A stretch of DNA of 64,000 nucleotides from Orobanche coerulescens (taxonomy: Eukaryota; Streptophyta; Magnoliopsida; Lamiales; Orobanchaceae). Both the position numbers and the translations under genes were made by a program. Positions 11,340 to 22,112 of the stretch are shown in pieces (within the stretch, counting starts at the first letter, position 1; each line of letters starts with the position of its first letter). Under the pieces are notes generated by a model. It did not search any database. It was not told the origin of the DNA and saw only the letters and a list, made by a program, of their open reading frames with translations. The stretch is taken from the NCBI GenBank assembly GCA_033398695.1, contig CM065816.1, positions 131,971,358 to 132,035,357 on the forward strand, given 5' to 3'.

Positions 11340-11902
11340 CTTCCTCCGTGATACAGTGCCTTATTTTAATTTTTGTAGCAAAAGCCGAAATCAGTCGCCC
11401 AGAACTTCCACCCCTGGCCCGACAGGAATTGGTTGAGAAATTAAATCATGGTGACTCAACGGCCCACTAGGTGGGGCCTTATTTTAATTTTTTCCTGTCA
11501 AAATTTACAAACTTTCATCGTAAATTACGATCAATATACAGAATAAGTATAGTCATGTAAGTACCAAATAGATTTGTCTTAATGTGTATTTTCAAAATAC
11601 AAATTACGTGATTATAAATTTTAATATATTAATTGTATTTACAGTCAAAATTTAGGGGATACTTGGTAAAATAAGAAGGAATGGAAAGGGAATGGGAAAA
11701 GGAATGGAAAGGAATGATACTTATACCACTCAAATTGTTGGGGTATGGGGGATTCCTCATTTTGGGGGAATTAGAGTCATAATAGTGTAATTTCAAGCAC
11801 ACGCTATGACTTTGATTCCCATAACTTACTCCCCAAACCCCTCAACCAAGCACTTCCTTATAGTAACCAAAAAAGTGGACACTATATAATGGACCGAGGG
11901 AG
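11340..11902. mobile_element. Stowaway-like (Tc1/mariner) MITE
   Basis: Left end CTTCCTCCGTGATACAG and right end TGGACCGAGGGAG are an imperfect inverted pair matching the CTCCCTCCGT-type ends of plant Stowaway MITEs, with a TA on each side (11338-11339 and 11903-11904). It contains a nested MITE at 11655-11857, so the original length was about 360 bp. Non-coding. Confidence 0.55.
11655..11857. mobile_element. PIF/Harbinger-like (Tourist-type) MITE
   Basis: A 203-bp element flanked by the 3-bp duplication TTA (11652-11654, 11858-11860). Ends GGGGATACTTGGT and ACCAAGCACTTCC are inverted repeats differing only by transitions. TTA target duplication is the rule for PIF/Harbinger. It sits inside the Stowaway-like element. 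Confidence 0.65.
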
Positions 11903-12574
11903 TACAAAGAAGATTCAAAGAAAATAAGGGGACACCCCACCAAACCAAGAGTCCAGAAAAGCTGTAACCCTTTAGAGAAAAATCTACAGCTCATTATTGA
12001 ATCATTACCAGACTGTTCCTTTCCAAATACCTCTTTTTCTTTTTCTTTTTCGAAAATAGAAAAACAAATATATTCTTTTTTTTATCTGAAGTTAGAACTA
12101 CACCTTTGTAGTTTTCGGGATAACACTTTCCACAATATTATTCTGAGTTAAATCGCGAGATGTGTATCCTCTCGGGTTCTTAAATATCATATTCTAGCGC
12201 ATAAAGTCGTCACAGTAATTCTTCCACGCTGACTCTCCAAATCCAACTGCAAATTTCCACCGAGATCTAGTTGTTGTAAGGAGTCTTTGTTGTATCCCTA
12301 TTTTCACTTCAATATATCCCTATTTTCACTTCAATATATGTAAGGAGTCTTTGTTGTATTTTAAAAGAATAGACCACCACGTGGTGATGAGTGTAAATCA
12401 AGACAAACCGAGTGGAGCCATATACATAAATGAATTTGTTTATTAAAATAGGTATAAAGAATTAGAGTTAAATTTAAAATTATAAGTTTATCTTGTATTC
12501 AGGATTTATTAGCCTGTGGAAGGTGGAAAATGTTAATGGAAAGGGAAAAAATGGCGGGCTTAAACTAGTTTACT
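11903..12574. other. Unassigned AT-rich spacer
   Basis: No gene seen. A short direct repeat (CTATTTTCACTTCAATATAT twice, about 12298-12340) is the only structure. Confidence 0.45.
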
Positions 12575-13008
12575 TAGGGCTGAGAATCGGGACATTTCGA
12601 GGTCTTAGTGAGTCCCGATTGTCCCAATCTCGAAAATTATCAATTTGGTGTTCTCGGTCTCGGTCCCGGTCCCGGTCCCGGTCGGGACTTCGGGAGTCCC
12701 GATTCTCGAAATGGGATAAATATAAATTCCGGTCCTGGTCTCGATCCCAAGAATAATTTTTCGAAATATCTCGAATGTCCCGAAATGTCCCGAAATCAGA
12801 AAAGAAAAAAATGATTGAAATTAGAAATTTCAATCGGAACTTCGGGATAGTTCCGATCGGGACTCGGGACTACCAAATCCCGAAATTACCAAAATCTCAG
12901 GTCCCAGTCCTAATCCCAATCCCGTAAAATTCGGGACTCGGGGTCCCGTTTCCCGTCGGGACTCAGGACGGGACAGGAACTCGAAATTTCCCGATCCTAA
13001 ATTCCCTA
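12575..13008. mobile_element. hAT MITE of the TAGGGCTGAGAAT family (copy 1)
   Basis: Left end TAGGGCTGAGAATCGGGAC, right end degenerate (CCCGATCCTAAATTCCCTA). The flanks are AGTTTACT and AGTTTACG, a 7-of-8 match expected for an aged hAT TSD. Subterminal DNA is built from GGTCCC and CGGGAC blocks on both strands. It is the same family as 29670-30086, whose ends and TSD are perfect. Arg/Asp/Ser-rich frames inside are composition effects, not genes. Confidence 0.75.
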
Positions 13009-13675
13009 AGTTTACGAATTAGCTTTAGAAGTTGGAATTAGCCAATAAAATAGATTTAGTCAACATTACTTGGAGTAAAACATCATTCATTATAACTTAG
13101 GAGTTAGGTCCAACACGTTAAATAACTTTAACAAAATGCTTATTGTATATTCAAAATAACACATTTGTATTCTTCACGCCATGATTAATATTTCTTTCTA
13201 TTATCTCGTGTTTTATCTCAAAATCAATCAATAATAAAAAAAATATTATAAAATCTTTATATATTGAATACTTCTCCTGATGTGGAACTAATGCTTTAAC
13301 TGTGTCCTTATATATAAATAGATTCAAGATTTACAACGTGGACTCCTTAACTTGAGTGGCGTCGAGCTAGATCATTGTAGGTCGTCGGACTCGCATGTGT
13401 ATAGAGTCTGCTCTGATAGTTTGTAGTATTTGTTGGTTCTATATATTTTTTATAGTATAATTACAATAAAATTACAAAATTATATCATCCTACTACAAAT
13501 TTTAATAAAATTAAAATTCGAGCAGAAAGTAAATAATAAAAGTGAAAGTAAATTATATAACTAATGCTCCGATAGGCTCTCTTTCCATAAGACTATTCCT
13601 CATATAAAGAACAAATGCAATTATTCCTGAAGATATAATTGCTTTACATTTCTGAATTAGATGCTCTCTAAATTC
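13009..13675. other. AT-rich spacer with one arm of a diverged direct repeat
   Basis: The segment around 13345-13560 (TTAACTTGAGTGGCGTCGAG, TTGTTGGTTCTATATATTTT, AAATTCGAGCAGAAAG) is repeated in diverged form at about 14135-14310. The two copies are in the same orientation about 790 bp apart and have no coding frame. They could be the LTRs of a small decayed retroelement, or an old duplication. Confidence 0.4.
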
Positions 13676-13898
13676 AAGGCCGTCTTCGGCCATGTGCGGC
13701 TGTACAGGGCCCCCAAAAAAATAGGGCTATTTTTTTTATTCTTTTTTGTTTTATTTTTATCTTTTTGAATCAAGGGCCTACATTTTTTTTAGTTAATATA
13801 ATAATATCTGTTTATTTTATTTATGACAAAAAAATCAATACAATTTTTTGTGCTTCACTTTATAAGAACGGAGCCTTCTAAATGTTTAAGACGTCCTT
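13676..13898. mobile_element. Small Mutator-like MITE
   Basis: A 223-bp segment with ends AAGGCCGTCTT and AAGACGTCCTT (10 of 11 inverted match) and a perfect 9-bp duplication TCTAAATTC on both sides (13667-13675, 13899-13907). A 9-bp TSD points to the Mutator superfamily; hAT (8 bp plus chance) is the alternative. Confidence 0.55.
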
Positions 13899-13907
13899 TC
13901 TAAATTC

Positions 13908-14405
13908 AAAACTCTGCCGAACTGGTTATTGAAGTAACCAAGCACATATGCTGCTGGAATGCAATGTGTTATGCTGTGATGTCTGCCTGTGTGGAATGCA
14001 TAAACAACTATTTATAAGCTTCGGAATCCATCATGTGAGGGGTCATCACCAATTAATGGGGAATCATCTAACTCAACAAATTAATCTCTAAAACCAAGAA
14101 TCTTCAAATTAATCTCACTTTCACTTATTTTAACTTGGGTGGTGTTGAGTTAGATTATTATGAGTCATTGAACTCGTATGTGTACTTGAAGTTTTGTTGG
14201 TTTTGTATATTTTTGATAGTGTAATTACAACAAAACTAAAGAAGTATACTGCCTACTACGAATTCTAATAAAAATAAAATTCGGGTAGAAAACAAGAAAA
14301 AGTGAAAGTAGAGGCTAGAGGCTCTATTTCCGTACTATTTTACCCCGTTTAAAAACAAACTCAGACAGTCAGTCCCAAAATACAACACGTTTCTCAGTTA
14401 GGTGC
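13908..14405. other. Spacer with second arm of the diverged repeat
   Basis: Holds the 14135-14310 copy of the repeat first seen at 13345-13560. No gene recognised. Confidence 0.4.
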
Positions 14406-14797
14406 CACTACTATGAAATAGGTCTTTGACATCGACATTTTAACAGCTGTTTTAAAAAAAATCAAAATTAAAATGATGTGGTGGCATAAGTCATTTTTTT
14501 AGAATATTTTAACACCAGTTCCATAAAAAAAATGATGTTAAAATTATCAAGTAACAGCAGTTTTAAATGAACCGGTGTTAAAATGGTACAATAACAATGG
14601 TTTTAAAAAAAACTGATGTTAAAATTGTGCATTTATCAGCCGTTTTAAAAGAACTGATGTTAAGATGGTACAGTAACAACAGTTTTAAAAGAATTAATAT
14701 CTATATTATATATTTAACAGCAATTTTAAAAGCACCAATATCAAAATTGTACTCCGACGACGTTTGTTTATGAACATATGCAGATATGTTAAAGTTA
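14406..14797. mobile_element. CACTA-type element, left-end fragment
   Basis: Begins CACTACTATGAAATAGG and carries the subterminal tandem motif of CACTA elements, here AACAGCAGTTTTAAA/ACTGATGTTAAAATG about every 50-60 bp. It is interrupted at 14797 by a second CACTA element. DNA beyond that insertion (15961 onwards, CAATAATATCAGTGTTTG) could continue it, but the right terminus is not recognisable. Confidence 0.5.
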
Positions 14798-15957
14798 CAC
14801 TAGTAGAAAAATATCATTTCACATCAGACTTTTAACATCAGTTATGTTAGAATTGATGTAGAAAGTGACGCGGTCATTTTCTAGATCGGTTCTAAAACAA
14901 CCAATCTAGAAAGTGATATGACCATTTTCTAGGTCGGTTGTTTTAGAACCGATCTAGAAAGTGAATTTTTTAGATCGTTTGTTTTAGAACCGATCTAAAA
15001 CCCACTCAAAAAATTGTATTTAAATTTAATATAAATGTAATTTATTCAAACAAATCATTACACCCTAGTGGTTGGGACTAGGGGTAGCATTTCGGAACCG
15101 AAAATTCAAAACCAAACCAAAAAAATCCGAAAAAAGAACCGAAGAACCGAAACCAAAGAAGACCGAACTGAAAAATAGAAAAATAGAACTGAACCGAATT
15201 GGTTTGGTTCGGTTCTCGGTCCGGGATCGGACAGAGCCGAACCGAACCGAAATGGACCGAAGTCAAAGTCACATACTAAAATGACATCTTTTTGTGAGTT
15301 TTATGTGTTTGAGATTTTAATGTAATTTGTTTTTCTTTTTTAAGACCCTCATGGATCCAAGGAGGACCGATAATATGCTTGTGTAATTCGTGATTCAACT
15401 AATTTAGGTTTAGAGAATGATCTATTGTGATTTGTGATTGTTATATCTTTTGAGATATTTATAAATTGTTGTGCAAGTCTACCTCTTATCTTGAGCATAT
15501 ATATATAACTTTTGCTGACTTTTTATATATAACTTATTCTATTAAATATAATATTTGAATTTATATTGTGAAGAACCGAAAAAACATCAAACCAAACCAA
15601 CACCGAACCGAATATTTATAAAACCGAATTTAACCGAACCAAACTTCAAAAAGAACCAAATCAAACCAAAACCGAATATTTGGTTCGGTTATTGGTTTCG
15701 GTCAAAAACCGAACCGAATGGAACCGAGTCCACCCCTAGTTGGGACTTGACTCCCCAAATCAAGTGTTACCCTTGTGGTGACAAATTGCAATATATTGAT
15801 ATTTCATGACCGTGCTTGGGTCGGGTCGGGTCGTGGCCTGACCCGGGTCGGGTCTGGGCTGGGTCCGATTACTTTTTTTAAAGTAAGACTTTTTAGATCG
15901 GTTAAATAAGACTTTCTACATCGGTTGAATCTATGGAAAGTCTTTTTTCTAGTAATG
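14798..15957. mobile_element. Non-autonomous CACTA element
   Basis: Left end CACTAGTAGAAAAATATC and right end TTTTTTCTAGTAATG are an imperfect inverted pair of the CACTACTAGAAAAA type, flanked by TTA on each side (14795-14797, 15958-15960). Subterminal repeats TTCTAGATCGGTT / AACCGATCTAGAAA recur at both ends. No transposase. Removing the nested hAT leaves about 490 bp. A GGTCGGGTCG-rich stretch at 15815-15870 is of unknown origin. Confidence 0.7.
15079..15738. mobile_element. hAT-type non-autonomous element with GGTTCGGTTCGG ends
   Basis: A 660-bp element with ends TAGGGGTAGCATTTCGGAAC and its inverse GTCCACCCCTA, flanked by a perfect 8-bp duplication GTTGGGAC (15071-15078, 15739-15746). 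The ends are packed with AACCGAAC blocks. An uninterrupted relative of the target exists at about 26178-26205 (CTAGTGGTTTGAACTTGACTC), which confirms both boundaries. No transposase. Confidence 0.9.
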
Positions 15958-16359
15958 TTACAATAATATCAGTGTTTGTTTTTATATTTTTTCTTCTTTC
16001 TTTTTTCTATGGTTTATAATATCTAGTATATAATTCTAAACCATAATATATAGTATATAATTCTACAATAACTAGTATAATATTCATCACGTTATATTAT
16101 TAATATATAATAGTCATTAGTCTTTAATATATATATATATAATTCTACAAATAAAAAATAATTCATAAAAAATATATGTATATAATATAAGAGAGGCAAC
16201 ATACTTTAGCCATTTACCTTAGTATATTGTAACTTTTGTCAACATGCTTAGTTTATACAAATTGTAGCAAAAAAAGACCATTTAGACCATAATACCCTTA
16301 CTAAAGGGAAGAGTACAAATCTTCAAAGCAAAAAAGGGACCGACTATTTTCATTCTTCA

Positions 16360-17527
16360 TGTTGGGAAAAACAAACACCCTGTATCGAATCAGCCGGGAT
16401 ACCCGATCCCTGTATCGATCGTTATTTGTTATTGAGAAGGTTTTGACATATATGCCAAATACAGTAAAGGAAAACTGTATCGAGGCTTCAAGGCTTTATC
16501 CTATATCGAAGACCTGCCTCGAATCAGCATAAGTGAAGCTCGTCAGTACAGCAAGAAGACTTGTAAAAGATCAAGTATGGAAACTGTCTCAATGCTCTAA
16601 ATACAGTCATCTTCCATACAGTTCACAAAAGGACAAGAAAGAACACAAGTCAAGTTCCGTTGAACAAAGAAGTATTTAAATACTCAAGGATAAAGTATTT
16701 AAATACTGTCAGTCTTCAGATCTTCAGAATCCCGCGAAATCCGGATCATGTCATATTCCCGTTGAAGGAAATCTTATTCAAACGGATATCTCAACGGATA
16801 CTTTCTTCAGAGACTATATATATATCCTTGAAGACATTGAAGATCAGTTACCAAAAACCTACCAATCGAAGTAACCTAATACTCAAGCTATCAAAGTTAT
16901 CATCTGAGCAAACATATCTCCAAAGCATACTGCAAGTTAGAACGAAAGAGATATACAGTGCTCAACATCAAGAACAGCTATCATCAGCTCAAGAACTTGA
17001 TATTCAAAGCTGCTGTTCTTACCTGGTTACCTACCTTTTACCTCTGTGTAAAAACCGAGCTCTGTGTGAACTCAACAAGTTATTCTGACCTGTGTGGGAC
17101 GAATAAGGACGAAGCTTTGAAACTGTGTGTGAAGAAGCTAGTCAAGAAGGAAGCTTTAACCAATCTGTGTGAACGGTTGAAAGTGACGTTCTTTGTATCA
17201 ATCTGTGTGAACGATACAAGGATAGGTTTGTTTATAATTACGTAGTTGTGTACGCAGTAATTATAATAAACTTTTTACTCCTGTGTGGAGGACCAGTGGA
17301 CGTAGAGGGGTTTACCTCGAACCACTTAAATTACTGTGTTATTTACCTTCTGCTTTTACTGTTTGAAATAACTGTGATATATTAAGTATACATTAAATAC
17401 TTCGTTGCTGTATCCAAGGCAACTAACTGTATCCAAGACTTCCGCTACGCACTCAGATTTAGATTCCATACAGTTTGTTGTTTAAACGATTTTCCAAACT
17501 GTATCCAGTATACTTAAGTGGCCAACA
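16360..17527 (+). repeat. Solo copia LTR
   Basis: An 1168-bp sequence bounded by TGTTGGG and GGCCAACA and flanked by the 5-bp duplication CTTCA (16355-16359, 17528-17532). A TATATATATAT box at about 16810 lies mid-LTR. There is no internal domain, PBS or second LTR, so it is the product of LTR-LTR recombination. Orientation is inferred from TG...CA and the TATA position. The short frames at 16660-17245 follow repeated CTGTGTGTGAA-type wording and are not convincing genes. Confidence 0.8.
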
Positions 17528-17697
17528 CTTCACCTCGGTCACCGCCCGCCCAAATCTCTCAACCCTATCGTCTCTCTCCATCCCAGAAACCCTAGGCACT
17601 CATCCCCGACGAGACCCCACTGAACTGTCGCGCGACCTTCCCCGATGAGTCCACACAGAAGCGCCGCCTCACCAAGCCCAGCCTCCAGAATTGCTAA

Positions 17698-17880
17698 TGG
17701 CGTCGGAAGAACATCGAGAACCCATGTCGGAGTCACGGAACCCCCGTCGACGAAGGTGACTACTGTGATTCAGAAAAGGATTCCGACGATGAAGTGCCGG
17801 CAAACACAGACGAAGCTCAGGATCCGTCCAAAACTGAAGGCGCCGAACCTCGTCGACGGATTCCGTACGAGGAAATGCTA
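17698..17880 (+). pseudogene. Possible first exon of the DUF1985/ULP1-type gene
   Basis: ATG at 17698 opens MASEEHREPMSESRNPRRRR and then stops. A shifted frame over the same bases is strongly acidic (DSEKDSDDEVPANTDEAQD) and ends RRIPYEEML, resembling a low-complexity N-terminus. The GC content is much higher than the surroundings, as in coding exons. No close homologue is recognised. It precedes the DUF1985 exon by 660 bp of tandem repeats. Confidence 0.35.
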
Positions 17881-17944
17881 GTAATCGTCTTTGAAACAAT
17901 TATGCATATATGTGATAAAAATTGATACAATTATGTATGTTTTT

Positions 17945-18480
17945 TGGATGAAATATAGCATGGTACGTTATTTAGAATCCGTACCATCTTACCTGGTGTG
18001 CTTCTTACCACTAGTGGGTGAAACTATTGTGCATTCTTTTCTAGATGAAATCTAGCATGGTACGATATTTAGATATCGTACCATCTTACCTGGTGTGCTT
18101 CTTACCAGTAGTGGGTGAAACTATTATGTATATTTTCTGGATGTAATCAAGCATGGTACGATATTTAGATTTCGTACCACCTTACCTGGTGTGCTTCTTA
18201 CCAGTAGTGGGCGAAACTATTATGTATGTTTTCTGGATGAAATCAAGCATGGTACGATATTTAGATTTCGTACCACCTTACCTGATGTGCTTCTTACTAG
18301 TAGCATATGAAACAATTATGTATGTTTTTTAGATGAAATGAAATCTAGCATGGTACGTTATTTAGAATTCGTACTACCTTACCTGGTGTGCTTCTTACCA
18401 GTCGTACCTGGCCTGCTATATTTTTTGGTATACTATATTCTTGTGTACAAATATATTTAGAATTCGTACCATCTTAACTG
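17945..18480. repeat. Tandem array, ~97-bp unit, 5 copies
   Basis: Units start near 17957, 18054, 18150, 18246 and 18347 with AGCATGGTACG. Each contains GGTACGATATTTAGATTTCGTACC-type inverted arms (GGTACGA with TCGTACC, 10-nt loop), then TTACCTGGTGTGCTTCTTACC and GTGAAACTATTATGTATG. It lies between the putative first exon and the DUF1985 exon, so it is probably intronic. Confidence 0.85.
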
Positions 18481-19538
18481 ATCTGTTTTATGCTAGATCT
18501 GTTGGACATTCAAAAGGAAGAATTTAGCAGCAGAACACCACAAAGTGATGGTAACTGGTTACGAGTCTACGGTTGGTGATATACGATGTTGCCTAGAATC
18601 ATTTAGAAGGCAATCGATAAGAGAGATGAATAAATCTGTTTTTGGGCACATCATGAAGCTCCCGAACACTGTCACACGATCCGGCAAAGTCCTGCACTAC
18701 ATGATATCCCGTCAGGTCACCCCAAGGCCCGAGTTAGAGAAAACAGCATTATGGTTCAAGGTTAAGGTCAAGGTTTTGAGATTCTCGAGGGTGGAATTTG
18801 CGCTAATAAGCGGCCTCAAATTTGGGCCAGCCAAGATCAATCCCTACATGATGAATGATAAGATCCCGTTTGATTCTGTGTATGCACGGCTCCTCGAGAG
18901 CAAACCCATACTCCCTGTAGATCTCCGTACTAAGTTCATCGACAAGAAATTTAAAGTGAACAAAGTTGAGGTGAAGGGCGGTGAAGCCGATTATTTGAAG
19001 CTGGCGAAGGTCTTGATGGCCACTATGTATGTAGTTGGGCTTGACCAGAACAAGACTAAGATTCCAAACTGGATGTGGGTACTAGTGGAGGACAATGAGG
19101 CTTGGGAGCAGTTCCTATGGGGAAGTATGTCGTACCAGGTGCTGATTGGTCAAATTAATGCTGTGAAAAATACATTCCAGGACCCTACCATCTAAAAGAG
19201 AATACAATTGCTTTCTTGGTAAGTCGGTACTAAATAATAATTTCTTATCTGGATTACCATTTTATGTGGGTAAGTCGATACTAAATAATAAATTCTTATC
19301 TGGATTACCATTTCTAGTGTTTGATACTCTTATTGTATCTTATGCAGGCTTGGATTTATGAAGTAATACCATCGATTGGGGTGAAATTTGGCGGTCGCAT
19401 GGAGCAGGAAAAGGGGCCCCGTATGCTGAGGTATAGGTATAGCACGGCCAACGACTTTCCAGAATATCCCTCAAAGGTAAAAATCTGATCTAGTCACTAG
19501 TACCACCATTACGAGTTCTATAATTATTGTGCGGTAAT

Positions 19539-20168
19539 CTAGTACGAAGTTTACGAATTAATGATTTCGTATTGGCGTAACTATTTCCAGCTACGAATTA
19601 GTGTCTGTCTTAATGGGGTTCTGGTATACTTGTAAGAAATTGCAACTTCTTCCCAAGGGTACCATTTAAACTTACCATGTTAATATGTTGTTTGTACGAT
19701 AAACTAGTACGAAGTTATGAATTAATGACTTTGTATTAGCGTAACTGTTTCCAGCTATGAATTATCTTAATGGGGTTCTGGTATACTTGTAAGAAATTGC
19801 AACTTCATCCCAGGGGTACCATTTAAACTTACTATATTGATATGTTGTTTGTACGGTAAACTAGTACGAAGTTACGAATTAATGACTTCGTATTGGCGTA
19901 ACTGTTCCCAGCTACGAATTATCCTAATGGGGTTCTGGTATACTTGTAAGAAATTGCAACTTCTTCCCAGGGGTACCATTTAAACTTACCATATTGATAT
20001 GATGTTTGTACGGTAAACTAGTACGAAGTTACGAATTAATGACTTCGTATTGGCGTAACTGTTTCCAGCTACGAATTATCTTAATGGGGTTCTGGTATAC
20101 TTGTAAGAAATTGCAAATTCTTCCCAGGGGTACCATTTAAACTTACCATGTTGATATGTTGTTTGTAG
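19539..20168. repeat. Intronic tandem array, ~157-bp unit, 4 copies
   Basis: Units start at 19539, 19704, 19861 and 20018 with CTAGTACGAAGTT and include ACTTCGTATTGGCGTAACTG, CCAGCTACGAATTA and GGGTACCATTTAAACTTACC. The array fills the intron between the end of the DUF1985 region (19476) and the exon starting at 20169. It reuses the CGTAC/TACGAA vocabulary of the other arrays in this element. Confidence 0.85.
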
Positions 20169-21318
20169 GAGCTCATCAGCGCGCTTGAACCATCTGAGAG
20201 AGAGTTGAACATGGATTACTGGAAGTCTCTTGAAGAAGATCCAGAAAAAATGCCTTTTGCCTTCCAGGTTGATGCAAATCACAGCAAAAAAAAAAGAGAA
20301 AGCGAAATGAAGACGGTGATGAAGAAGAAGTTGTTCCTGTTGTAGGTGGTGCCTCTACTTCAACCGCCAATGTTCAGTTGCTCCCTCCCAACATACTGGT
20401 CGGTCCAGATAGGGAGGCCCTGATCAAAGAAATCGGGGATTATGTCGGCGAGATAGCGGCAAAAAGAGCAAAAATAGAGGCGGAGGCCCTTCTATGAATT
20501 CACGAAGAGAAGATGATCGTAGCAGTAGTGGAGTACGTTGTTGGGAGGTTGGCAGCGATGGAGCATACTCCGAATGTCGTGCCCCAGGCCCCGGCGAGGG
20601 AAGCAATTGAGTAGCCCACGGCGAGCGCGGCAGAGGCCACGGAGGGTGAGGCAAATGCAGATGGTATTACCAATCCCACCATCGAGAAGGTATAAAACAA
20701 GGCATGACCTTCGATGAAAAACTTTGAAACAATTATATATGTTGATAAACTTTGAAACAATTATGTATGTTCTTTTGATGAAATTTAGCCATCCAAATTT
20801 TATAAATCAGTTGTGATGTGATGATGTTCCGTTACAAATCTTCATATGAATAGTATGATGTTTATAATTTGAACCATCATACCTTGTATGCATGGTACGA
20901 TATTTATAAAACAAGGCAATAACTTCCATGAAAAATTTGAACAGTACAATGTTTATAATTCGTACCATCCTACCTAGTATTCATGGTACGATATTCAGAA
21001 TCCGTACCATCTTACCTGGTCTGCATCTTACCAGTAGTAGCACTTGAAACAAATACGTCGTCACGAAAATAATAGATCGTACCCATCGTTCCAATGTTGC
21101 AGGCCACTGGGCAAGAAATGCTTGACCCATCTGACACACAGATGAATGCAATTTATGACGAGTTGGTGTGTTTAGGCGAAGTAATGCCACCTGCACAAGA
21201 TATCCTACCAGGTGCAGGAGGGTCGAGGGAAGCAGTGGAGCAGCCCACCACCGAGAAGGTATAAAACAAGGCAATAATTTAGAAGTAGTAACTGTTGTTT
21301 CAAATTCGTACCATCGTA

Positions 21319-22112
21319 CACTACAAAAAAACAGTTTTTACCAACGCCCGTACCCGCTGTTGTTAAACTTATAATTTACCGACGCCATTACTGACGCCCG
21401 TTATTTAATTGATTTACCGACGCCATTGCCGACGAACGGTTCACAGACTTTTTTTTCACAATTAACGACGCCGTTTACCGACGCCATTTACCGACGCCAC
21501 TTCGGCGTTGGTAATTTTTTATTATTATCTTTTTTTTTTGAAAATTAACGACGCCGTTTACCGACGCCTTTACCGACACCAGTTTGGCATTGGTAAATTT
21601 TTTTTTATTTTTTTTTAAATTAACGACGCCATTTACCGACATCGGTATCTATCGACGCCATTACCGATGCCGAAATGGCGTCGGTAAATTTTTTACACTA
21701 TCCCACATCGAAAAAACAGTAGTGTTTTATGTGGTTATAAACCAAAATCTTTCTCAACCATTTGAAATTAAATGGAGCCCGAACCTGACCCGCCCGGACC
21801 TGGACCCGACCCGCCCGGGCCTGGACCTGACCGAACCTGACCCGCCTGAGCCCGGACCTAACCCGCCTGAGCCCCACCTGAGCCCGGACGTGACCCGCCT
21901 GAGTCCTGACCTGACTTTTTTAGATTTTTTTATTTTTAATTTAACAACGCCAAAAATGGCGTCGGTAAATAGCGGCGTCGGTAATGGCATTGGTAAAAAT
22001 CACCGTCGAGCGTTTTTCCAACGGCGGATTGCCGTCGGTAAATTTTTTACCGACGCCATTTTCTGTTTTACCAACGGCATTTGGCGTCGGTAAAAACTGT
22101 TTTTTTGTAGTG
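21319..22112. mobile_element. CACTA MITE inside the Mutator-like element
   Basis: A 794-bp element with near-perfect ends CACTACAAAAAAACAGTTTT and AAAACTGTTTTTTTGTAGTG, flanked by GTA on both sides (21316-21318, 22113-22115). Subterminal repeats are ACCGACGCC and its inverse GGCGTCGGT, many copies. It sits in an intron of the ULP1-type gene. No transposase. A CCTGACCCGCC(T/C)GAGCC-type minisatellite (about 21778-21915) lies inside. Confidence 0.9.
21778..21915. repeat. CCTGACCCGCCTGAG-type minisatellite
   Basis: About eight imperfect copies of a 15-18 bp unit such as CCTGACCCGCCCGGA, within the CACTA MITE. Frames that cross it encode Pro/Glu/Asp repeats only because of the unit. Confidence 0.7.

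Noticed and set aside
12493..12833. Arg/Ser- and Asp/Arg-rich frames resembling SR proteins
   Set aside because: They arise from CGGGACCGGGACC blocks at the ends of a hAT MITE; the same occurs at 29640-30087.
15072..15809. Lys/Thr/Glu/Pro-rich frames
   Set aside because: Translations of AACCGAAC subterminal repeats of the hAT element at 15079-15738.
16660..17245. Plus-strand frames of 142 and 95 codons
   Set aside because: They lie inside a solo LTR with perfect 5-bp TSD and have no recognisable domain.
17645..17881. 78-codon plus-strand frame starting at 17645 as the gene's first exon
   Set aside because: It is basic and low-complexity; the acidic frame over the same bases looks more coding. 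Only a weak first-exon call is kept.
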